In this document: positions 24,378-32,400 of the stretch, in pieces | How positions within the stretch are numbered: the first letter of the stretch is position 1 | Layout of the letters: every line of letters starts with the position of its first letter | Assembly (NCBI GenBank): GCA_964440985.1 | Contig: CAYTWE010000019.1 | Coordinates: forward strand, 1 to 35,043 | Length of the DNA: 35,043 nucleotides | Direction: 5' to 3' | DNA from: UBA1731 sp964440985 | GTDB lineage: Bacteria > Verrucomicrobiota > Kiritimatiellia > RFP12 > UBA1067 | Translations under genes and position numbers: made by a program | The notes under the pieces: model-generated | What the model was told of the DNA's origin: nothing | The model's database searches: none | The model's input: the letters and a program-made list of their open reading frames with translations, nothing else

Positions 24378-25291
24378 CCAAACGCACAAAGATAATAGCG
24401 GTCGCCAACCAGAAGGGCGGCGTCGGCAAGACCACAACGGTGGTCAACCTTGCGGCGGCTCTTGCCCGCAGACGGTGCACGGTGCTTGTCGTGGATCTCG
24501 ACCCGCAGGCGAACGCCACGGGTGGTCTCGGCCTTGAGCGGAGGCCGGGGGTGTCGATATATCCGGTGCTGCTTGGAGAGGCGGAGATCGCCGACGTCAT
24601 CCAGCCGACGGCATACGACAACCTGAACATCATCCCCTCCGAAGTTGACCTTGCCGGTGCGGAGATTGAGATAGCGAGGCAGGAGAACCACCTTTCCGTG
24701 ATCAGGGATGCGCTGGCCCCGGTGCGCGATTCCGGCGTGTTTGACTACATAATCCTCGACTGCCCGCCGTCGCTCGGCATCGTCATGACGGCCTCCCTTG
24801 CGGCGGCGGACGGCGTTTTGGTGCCGATGCAGGCGGAGTTCCTCGCCATGGAGGGACTGGGCCTCATCACGAACCTTCTCGAACAGCTTCGCGCCGGCGC
24901 AAATCCGTCCATAGAGCTGAACGGCATCCTTCTGACGATGGTGAACATGGTCGCTACGCAGACGAAGGAGGTCATCGCGGTCGTAAAGGAGAAGTTCGGC
25001 GATCGCGTGTATGAGACGACGATTCCGCGCAATGTCCGCACGAGCGAAGCTCCAAGCTACGGGCAGCCGGTGATGCACTACGATCCGACCTGCAAGGGCG
25101 CAGTCGCGTACCGTGCGTTCGCCCGCGAGTTCATCGCCCGCACCCCGACGCGCTTTGACGACGAAGCCGGAACGAACGCATCCGATGCGGCGGACGAGAC
25201 AGGGCAGATGCCGCAGCCTGACGTACCGGATGTGCAGACGCCACCGGAACAGCAGCAGCCTCAATTCCCGGAAACTGGAGCCGATCAATGA
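24374..25291 (+). CDS. ParA/Soj-type ATPase without a parB neighbour
   Basis: A deviant Walker-type ATPase of the ParA/Soj/MinD superfamily, 305 residues. The N-terminal motif QKGGVGKTT has both the signature lysine (Lys14) and the P-loop lysine (Lys19). VVDLDPQANAT (39-49), FDYIILDCPPSLG and VPMQAEFLAMEGLG follow in the order of chromosomal ParA. There is no N-terminal DNA-binding domain as in plasmid ParA of type Ia. The last about 25 residues are rich in proline and glutamine (PEQQQPQFPETG) and are not part of the fold. The ATG at 24374 overlaps the unknown protein and the stop overlaps the DtxR-type gene. No parB follows, and no parS-like inverted repeat was seen here. It may partner ParB in trans or position other cargo. 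Confidence 0.9.
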   Translation: MTKRTKIIAVANQKGGVGKTTTVVNLAAALARRRCTVLVVDLDPQANATGGLGLERRPGVSIYPVLLGEAEIADVIQPTAYDNLNIIPSEVDLAGAEIEIARQENHLSVIRDALAPVRDSGVFDYIILDCPPSLGIVMTASLAAADGVLVPMQAEFLAMEGLGLITNLLEQLRAGANPSIELNGILLTMVNMVATQTKEVIAVVKEKFGDRVYETTIPRNVRTSEAPSYGQPVMHYDPTCKGAVAYRAFAREFIARTPTRFDDEAGTNASDAADETGQMPQPDVPDVQTPPEQQQPQFPETGADQ

Positions 25292-25722
25292 CAAAGTCGC
25301 TTGAAGACTACATAGAAGTGGTTTACGTCCTCATTCACGAGAAGCGCCGTGCGCGTGTGCGTGACATAGCCAATGCGCTGAAGGTCAAGATGCCGAGCGT
25401 GGTGAAGGGGCTTTCCGAACTGAAGAAGCTCGGTCTTGTCTCACAGGAGCCGTATGGCGACGTGGAGCTTACGGCCAAGGGACGGCGCATAGCGACGATG
25501 ATCCTGAACCGTCACAACAAGATCCGCGAATTTCTCATCAAGATAGGGGTCTCCTGGCGCATTGCAGACAAGGACGCCTGTCTCATGGAGCACATTTTAT
25601 CGGCCGAGACGATGGACAAGATCCGCGACTTCCTCAAGAAGGGGCCTCCCGGCAGCAGCACGAGCACGCTCAGCCCGAAGCTTGCAGCACTTCTCCCCAA
25701 GCCGCCAGCCACCGAAAATTGA
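25288..25722 (+). CDS. DtxR/MntR-family metal-dependent regulator
   Basis: A 144-residue repressor-type protein. The N-terminal winged helix (SLEDYIEVVYVLIHEKRRARVRDIANAL) is followed by the dimerisation domain. Mapped onto B. subtilis MntR, the metal ligands are Asp7, Glu10, His76, Glu101 and His102. The position equal to MntR Glu99 is Cys98, as in DtxR/IdeR, which use a cysteine there. The set is thus a mixture of the manganese and iron types, and the metal cannot be predicted with confidence. There is no C-terminal SH3-like domain. The tail from 120 is short and proline/serine rich. The ATG overlaps parA by four bases. cstA follows after 23 bases. No operator site was identified. Confidence 0.9.
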   Translation: MTKSLEDYIEVVYVLIHEKRRARVRDIANALKVKMPSVVKGLSELKKLGLVSQEPYGDVELTAKGRRIATMILNRHNKIREFLIKIGVSWRIADKDACLMEHILSAETMDKIRDFLKKGPPGSSTSTLSPKLAALLPKPPATEN

Positions 25723-25745
25723 ACAAGTAAAGGACGGCATATGCC

Positions 25746-27482
25746 ATGAACGGTCTTGCCTTGCTTCTGATTGCGTCCGCCTGTTTCCTCGGCGGATATT
25801 TTCTCTACTCCAGGTATGTCGGCAAGGTGCTTGGCATCGATCCGTCCCGCCGGACGCCCGCGCATACGCGGCGCGACGGTGTAGACTACATTCCGGCGCA
25901 TCCGACTGTGCTTTTCGGGCATCATTTCGCCGCCATAGCCGGTGCCGGCCCGATAGTCGGGCCTGTTCTTGCGGCGGAGTTCGGATGGGCGAGCGTTGCG
26001 CTCTGGATAGTTCTCGGATGCATATTCATAGGGGCGGCGCATGACATGATTGCGCTGTTCCTTTCCGTCCGGCATGAAGGAGAATCGATCGGCACCGTCA
26101 TCGGTGATGTGCTTGGAAAGCCAGGACGCATACTCTTTCTGCTGTTCAGCTGGTCTGCCCTCGTGCTTGTGCTTGCGGAGTTTACGCGGCAGATCGCGGC
26201 GACGTTCGTTGCCGATCCCGCAATCGCCACAGCCTCGCTGCTGTTCATCGCCGAGGCGGTGGTCTTTGGCCTTTGCGTCTATCGTCTGAGAATGCCGGTG
26301 CTTTGGGCGTCCCTCATATTCGTGCCGGTCATGTTCGCGTTCGTGTGGGTAGGGAATTTGTTCCCGTTTGACGTATGCGCGATGTTCGGAATGACGAAGG
26401 CGGGGGCGACGTCCTTCTGGACTGTCGTGCTTCTCGTATACTGCTTTTTCGCCTCCACGATGCCGGTGTGGCTGCTCCTTCAGCCACGCGACTATCTCAA
26501 CGCTTATCTGCTCTATGCAATGATGGCTTTGGGATTCTTTGGCGTGTTCGTTGCGCACCCCACGCTCCACATCGATGCCTTTGCCGGATTCTCGGCCGTC
26601 GGTAGGGGCGGCGTTCCGGAACTGCTCTTCCCGTTCCTGTTCGTGACGGTTGCGTGCGGTGCGTGTTCCGGCTTCCATGCGCTTGTCGCCTCCGGCACCT
26701 CCGCAAAGCAGCTGGACAGTGAAAAGTCGATACGGCCCATCGCCTACGGCGGAATGCTTCTTGAGGGTGTGCTTGCGATAATTGCGCTCATCGGCGTCGC
26801 CGGAACGTACATGAGCCAGAAGGAGTATGTCGCGGCGGTTCAGACGATGGAGCCGGTGCAGATGTTCGCCTCCACGATTGCCGGATTCTGCGTATCCATC
26901 TTCGAGAGTATCGGTTTGCCCCAGGAGGTCGGAAAGCGCGTGGCCGAGTCGTTCATGCTGCTGTCGGTGTCCGCATTTCTGATGACGACGGTCGACGCCG
27001 GAACGCGACTTGCCCGCTTCTCGTGGCAGGAGCTTGTCGCCTGCGTCCCCGCACGGAAGTGCGTCCCCGGCGCATCGGAGGCAGGGCGCGGCAAGGTGTT
27101 CGGTTTCTTCCACAACATGTATGTCGGAACCACGATCGTGTGTGCGCTTGGCGCTGCGCTGCTCCTCGGAAACCCGAGGGCGGCGAAATCGCTCTGGACG
27201 ATTTTCGCCTCCGCGAACCAGCTTCTTGCGTCCTTGACCCTGTTGGCGGCGACGCTGTGGTTCGTCAGAAACGGAAAACCCTGCTGGATAACGCTCATCC
27301 CAATGTGCTTTATGCTCTCGGTGTCATCATACGCGCTCATTGCGATATTTGCCTCTGCGCTCGGCGCGGGCGACTGGATGAGGCTCGGCGCCACCGGATT
27401 CCTTCTTGTCGTGGCAGTGGCTCTTGTCCTGTTCACGGTTTCAACGGTGTTCAGCCGCCGCGGGACGGAACGTCGCCAATGA
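25746..27482 (+). CDS. Carbon starvation protein CstA family transporter
   Basis: A polytopic membrane protein of the CstA/YjiY (BtsT) family, 578 residues, with more than a dozen hydrophobic segments. These proteins take up peptides or pyruvate under nutrient limitation. Diagnostic motifs: YSRYVGKVLGID (21-32), GVDYIPAHPTVLFGHHFAAI (45-64), GAGPIVGPVLAAEFGW, LLQPRDYLNAYLLY, CGACSGFHALVASGTSAKQL and FSWQELV. The length corresponds to the short form without the C-terminal extension of E. coli CstA. AAAGGA lies upstream of the ATG. A closer ATG at 25741 runs into a stop at once. It follows a DtxR-type regulator by 23 bases. Control of CstA by that regulator is conceivable but unproven. Confidence 0.92.
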   Translation: MNGLALLLIASACFLGGYFLYSRYVGKVLGIDPSRRTPAHTRRDGVDYIPAHPTVLFGHHFAAIAGAGPIVGPVLAAEFGWASVALWIVLGCIFIGAAHDMIALFLSVRHEGESIGTVIGDVLGKPGRILFLLFSWSALVLVLAEFTRQIAATFVADPAIATASLLFIAEAVVFGLCVYRLRMPVLWASLIFVPVMFAFVWVGNLFPFDVCAMFGMTKAGATSFWTVVLLVYCFFASTMPVWLLLQPRDYLNAYLLYAMMALGFFGVFVAHPTLHIDAFAGFSAVGRGGVPELLFPFLFVTVACGACSGFHALVASGTSAKQLDSEKSIRPIAYGGMLLEGVLAIIALIGVAGTYMSQKEYVAAVQTMEPVQMFASTIAGFCVSIFESIGLPQEVGKRVAESFMLLSVSAFLMTTVDAGTRLARFSWQELVACVPARKCVPGASEAGRGKVFGFFHNMYVGTTIVCALGAALLLGNPRAAKSLWTIFASANQLLASLTLLAATLWFVRNGKPCWITLIPMCFMLSVSSYALIAIFASALGAGDWMRLGATGFLLVVAVALVLFTVSTVFSRRGTERRQ

Positions 27483-27547
27483 CGGCTGCCGGCTTCGCGT
27501 ATTGCCGCCTCCATTCGTGGGTGGCCGCGGATTCGTGAGTGCGCGAC

Positions 27548-29359
27548 ATGAAGGTTCGCATACAGAGACTTGCGTTGGCGGCAGTTGCGGCTGTTGCCGT
27601 CTTTGCGCTGTTTGCTCCTGCGATTGCGTTCTCGTTCATGGGCGTAGATGATGCCGCATACACTTTCCGCAATCCGTTTGTCGCCGCTGGCGTGACGTTC
27701 GTTAACATCGTCGAGGCGGCGACAAATCTCCGCCATGGCGGAATATGGATGCCTGTCACGTACGTATCGTACATGATCGACGCCTCCGTCAGCAGGTTCA
27801 CAGGCGTTCCGTTCGTTGCACTGATGCATTTTGTGAACGTCACGCTCCACGCAGTCAACTTTCTGCTCTTCATGCGTTTCATGAAGGCGCTTGTCTATCC
27901 ATCTGCCGCTTCTCGCGACGCGGCGTGCATCGTTCACGACTCCCGTCCGCATGGCATATGGATTGCCGTCGCGGCTCTCGTCTGGGCTGTGCATCCGATG
28001 CGCGTGGAACCTGTCGCCTGGATTGCGGCAAGGAAGGAACTTCTCTGGACGATGTTCGCGCTTGCGGGGCTTCTGTTCTGGATAAGGCACTTGGGCAGAT
28101 GCGGCAGTGCACCGCATGATGCGCACTTTCGTGTTTCTCCACCGTGGTTCGGTGCGTTTCTGTGCTGTGTTCTCTCCTGCCTCAGCAAGCCGACGGCAAT
28201 GTGCTTCCCGCTGCTCGCCGCTCTTGTGGAGTGGCTGCGGCGTGGCGGAGCCGCTGACGGCGAGTGGAGCGGCCGATTCATTCTGCGCATAGCAAAGCGC
28301 TACCTGCCGCTTCTTGCCGTTGCGGCGGCAACGGCGGCTGCCGCGGCGTATTCGCAGACGCACGTTGCCGGACAGGAGACGACATCGCTGTATGCCGGTT
28401 CATTCTTCAATCGCCTTGTCGGCGCAGTCTCCGCGCTTGGTTTCTACATTCGCGCTACGCTGTGGCCTGCCGGGCTTCACATCGACTGCCGCACGGTTTC
28501 CGCATCTCTGCCAATCGGGTTCGTGGGCAATGTTGTGGCCCTTGGATGCGGCATCTGCGTCGTTGCGCTTCTGGCGTTTGCGTCGCGGTTTGCCGCGAGA
28601 GGCTGTTCCTCCTCCGTGGCGCTGACCGGCGTGTGGCGGACGGTTCTTTTTTCGGCGGCATGGTTTCTCGTGTCCGCCGCGCCGACGCTTGGCGTCCTCG
28701 GCAGCTTTGGGGTTGAAGCACACTCCGACCGTTTCGCGTATCTTCCTGCGATGGCGTTTTCGATTCTGTTCGCTGCGCTTGCCGTGAGATGGACAGGAAG
28801 GACAGGTGTCGCCACAGACGTCCGGCATTCCTGCGGTCGACGGAAACGTGCATTTGCGTTGTCGGCGTTGCTCATCGCCGTCCTTTCCGTCATGACATTC
28901 CGTCAGCTCGGCTTCTGGCGTGATGACGGTGTGGCGTACAGACGTGCCCTTGATTGCGATTCTGGACACCCACGCGCAATGGTGCACGTTGCAGATGCGC
29001 AGTGTTCGCGCAGACGCAACTTCGATGGCGGCATTGCGCTCTACCGCAAGGCGTTGACGCTCGCGGACACTGTTCCGGCCGGCGGCTTCAACCGGCAGGA
29101 TGTGCGTGCCAGGCTTGCGTATGCGTTGGCGTTCCGTGGCGGATACGATGACTTCGATGAGGTTAAGCGTCTTGGTGCGGATGTCCTGCGTGACTTCCGT
29201 CTTGACCGGCGCGGAATGATGCTCGATGCGCTTGGAACGGCGTTTCTGCGCGATGGGGACATGAAACGGGCGGCGCTGCTGTTCAAGGCGTCGATGGATG
29301 CTCCGGACAGGTTTTGGCCAAAGGCCTCCACGAAGAAAAAGCTTGAGCTCTGCCGCTGA
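27548..29359 (+). CDS. TMTC-like polytopic membrane protein with C-terminal TPR region
   Basis: A 603-residue integral membrane protein related to the bacterial proteins that resemble TMTC/O-mannosyltransferase C-fold enzymes and end in tetratricopeptide repeats. The family pattern is visible: MGVDDAAYTFRNP near the start, GIWMPVTYVSYMIDAS, LMHFVNVTLHAVNFLLF, AVHPMRVEPVAWIAARKELLW, and LSCLSKPTAMCFPLL. About ten membrane segments precede a soluble tail (from about 475) with TPR-like helices (MVHVADAQCSRRRNFDGGIALYRKAL and MLDALGTAFLRDGDMKRAALLF). No Shine-Dalgarno is clear. A GTG at 27539 is an alternative start three codons earlier. It may glycosylate exported proteins, such as the repeat protein encoded next, but this is inference from family and position. 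Confidence 0.8.
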   Translation: MKVRIQRLALAAVAAVAVFALFAPAIAFSFMGVDDAAYTFRNPFVAAGVTFVNIVEAATNLRHGGIWMPVTYVSYMIDASVSRFTGVPFVALMHFVNVTLHAVNFLLFMRFMKALVYPSAASRDAACIVHDSRPHGIWIAVAALVWAVHPMRVEPVAWIAARKELLWTMFALAGLLFWIRHLGRCGSAPHDAHFRVSPPWFGAFLCCVLSCLSKPTAMCFPLLAALVEWLRRGGAADGEWSGRFILRIAKRYLPLLAVAAATAAAAAYSQTHVAGQETTSLYAGSFFNRLVGAVSALGFYIRATLWPAGLHIDCRTVSASLPIGFVGNVVALGCGICVVALLAFASRFAARGCSSSVALTGVWRTVLFSAAWFLVSAAPTLGVLGSFGVEAHSDRFAYLPAMAFSILFAALAVRWTGRTGVATDVRHSCGRRKRAFALSALLIAVLSVMTFRQLGFWRDDGVAYRRALDCDSGHPRAMVHVADAQCSRRRNFDGGIALYRKALTLADTVPAGGFNRQDVRARLAYALAFRGGYDDFDEVKRLGADVLRDFRLDRRGMMLDALGTAFLRDGDMKRAALLFKASMDAPDRFWPKASTKKKLELCR

Positions 29360-29418
29360 CGGCAGATTGGCGATCTCCCGAAAGTCAGCTGGTCAGTTGC
29401 CGCGTCTTCAAAAAATAG

Positions 29419-29446
29419 TTGACTGTAGAAAAAAAAAACATACAAT
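29419..29446 (+). promoter_or_regulatory. Promoter of the repeat protein with A10 tract in the spacer
   Basis: A -35 TTGACT (29419-29424) and -10 TACAAT (29441-29446) are separated by 16 bases (29425-29440). Ten of these are an uninterrupted run of A (29429-29438). One added A would give the optimal 17-base spacer. The ATG is 45 bases after the -10. Confidence 0.8.
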
Positions 29447-29479
29447 TCACGGCATCCTTTTTAAGCAACATCAGAATGC

Positions 29480-29485
29480 AAGGAG
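29480..29485 (+). promoter_or_regulatory. Shine-Dalgarno AAGGAG of the repeat protein
   Basis: AAGGAG lies six bases before ATG 29492, near the best possible spacing. It is one of the few canonical ribosome binding sites in the window and predicts high translation. Confidence 0.8.
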
Positions 29486-29491
29486 AATGCC

Positions 29492-32400
29492 ATGAAGAAG
29501 TCTGCATTGTGCATGGTTGTGGTTGCCGTCAGCGGCCTTGTCGCTAACGCGGTCGACTCTGTATGGACTGGAGCCGTTGACGGTGCGTGGACGAATGCCG
29601 CGAATTGGACTGCCGGAGTCCCTGGCCTGTCGGACACAGCCACGTTCGGTGCACAGGGATCGTTGGGCGCAACATCCATCAACCTTACGGACATGGAGCT
29701 TGTTGGCAAGATTCTCGTGACTGGCGCCGGCGCTCCAAAATACACGTTTGGCACGGATGCCGCGCAAGTCCTGAAGCTGCCGTTTACTGCGTCACAGAAC
29801 GGCAGCGGCAATGGATTCTTTGTTGATTCCACCGTGCCGGCGCAGAACGTCCCAGTAATTGTCGCCACGCTTGGCGGACACACTGTCGCCATCAAAAATA
29901 CAGAATCCTATCAGATAGTTAAGAACGATTCGTCCGGTACGCTTGTCATGAACGATTTCGGATGTACGACCGGAGATGACGGCTTAGAGAAGAGCGGCTA
30001 TAAGCAGAGGCTTATCTTCAGCGGCACCGGTCTCACCGAAGTCAACGGTACGCTGGTTAGAGGTGCGGGAACTGAAGGGCTTACGCTCAACTACGAGATA
30101 GCGTTCCACAATGTCGGCAAGGTCAGGTTCAAGGAGTCGATAGATGGGCTTTTCCGCATCCATTCCGGCGGAAGCGATGTGGCTTTCATGCGTACGATGG
30201 AGATAGACGAGGATGTCACCATTGCGCTCATTAACGACTGGTCTGTACATCCAACGGCTCCTCTGCGCATCTGCGGTGAAGGTGCGCTCAAGTTTCCGAA
30301 CAAAAGCAAAATATACATGCAGGGAATGCTCAGCGTTTCCGGGCTTTACAGCAACATGATCGACGTGGCGATCTCCCGCGATAACGTTGAGACCGGAGAT
30401 TTCATCCTGTATGGCGAAGGTGTGCATGAATTCACTCGCGCCCCATGTGATGTCGGTCGCACGGTCACGCTCCAGTTCACGTCAGGAAACAATGCCCTGA
30501 GATGGATTACGTTCGCCGCGCCGTCCATCGGACTGAAGGGGGATGAAACAGGTGTGTGTTCCGCAATCGAGGAGTTTCGCTTTCTGAATCGAGGATGTCT
30601 GCGCTACACCGGAACCGGCGAGACGATGGATCGCACTCTTGTGTTTGGCGAATCGATGGATGTCTGGACCTGCGACAGTCGGATGCGCATCGAGCAGTGC
30701 GGGACGGGAGACTTTGTCGTGACGGGCGCAATTACGTCCGCGACGGGCGCCGCCGGGGCTTCGCTCTATCTTGCGGGCGATGGAGCGGACGGCATAATGC
30801 GTACGCCTCTTGTCGATCAGCCGTCACATCCGCTCACCTTGACGAAAGAGGGAGCGGGACGTTGGGTTCTTGAAGGTTCAAACACGTTTACTGGAGCGAC
30901 TGCCGTTAGCGGCGGCACTCTTGCCCTTGGCGCTGGCGGCACATTGGAGAACTCGCCGGTCACGTTGAGTGGCGGCACGTTCGCGGTCACGGCGGCGGAA
31001 TCGAAGTCGGTCGGTTCAATTCAGGTGGGTTCGGGCGTGAACCGCATAGCCGTCGCGGACGGTGCAACGCTTTCCGCCGCCTCCATCGTTCGCAACGGCA
31101 GCGGCGTTCTCGACATCACGCTTGGCAATGGGGCGTCGTTTGTCTGTGCTGCGATGGCGAACGCCGCGCCGTCGTGGATCACCGTGGGCGGGAAAGGCGC
31201 AGCCTTCGGGGCGGACGGGCAAGTCGCGAAAATGAGCATGACGGAAACGGATTCAATCGCGGCGCGCGGCGGTGTGATTGCCGACGGCGCGGAGAAGGTT
31301 GTGGGAATCGTCTCTCCCGGCGATGCCGGACCGATCACTCTTGAAAAGGATTCCACGAAGATTTCTACGCTTGTGCAAAGGTCGTCTGAGAACGCAACGG
31401 TGTCGATGCCGTCCCAGACGCTGACGCTGTCGATGCTGATGGTAAACGAAGGGGCGGCAAACCTGACAATCGGATCCGAGCCGGGGGAGGGGACGCTTTC
31501 GGTTCCGTCGGGAGTGGATCTTGCGGTTGAAAATTCAAGCGAAGTGGCGGCAATCACCGTGAACGCAGATCTCGATGTGCCGTCCGGAAGGATTGCCGTG
31601 AGATCGGGGACGCTGGCGCTTGCTCAGACTGCGTACGACGGAACGGTTCTGCTGTCGGAGGGGACGACGCTCGTTCTCACAAACGAATCGACGGCGGCGA
31701 TGACGGTCAAACCGTCGCTTGCCGCAGAGAGACACGATTCCGCCAAGGTGGTGCGCACCGGTGACGGCCTGATGAAGTACTCCATCGACCTTTCGTCGTA
31801 TGGTGGAGATTTCGTGCTTGCCGGAGGGACGAACGAGATATCGGCGACGCTTTGCGGCACATCGACCATCAAGAACTTCGGCTCTGAGAGCGGCATACTG
31901 TATGTGACCAACGGCGCGACGCTCTTTGTGAACGACAACGGCATCGTCACAAAAGACACGAAACAGGCTGCCATGACGTTCGGCAACAAGCGCATCCACT
32001 TTTCCGGCGCCGGAGCCAACGGCACTGGCGCGTACATAGTGCGTGACTTCCATCCTGGAATACTCTACTACGCCACGCTTGACGGCGACACGACATTCGT
32101 GCTGGAGCGCGGGTCGTATGTCGCCGGATACATCAACATCAACAAGAACCTTGACATGAACGGGCATTCGCTCACCGTGAACGGTGACGGATATCTTGTT
32201 TTCCCCGCCAACTCCTCCATCAGCAATGCCGGGCGGATTGACTTCCGTCCCGCATCTGGGGTGCGGCTGGAGCTGGCGTGCTATCCCGGGGCGAATCTCG
32301 GCCCGTCGGACGCGCCGCCGATCGTGCTGCGCGACAATGTCCGCATAAATTCCTACGCGATGGGAAGCCTGACGCGGGCACTTCTCGTTGACGCCACCGC

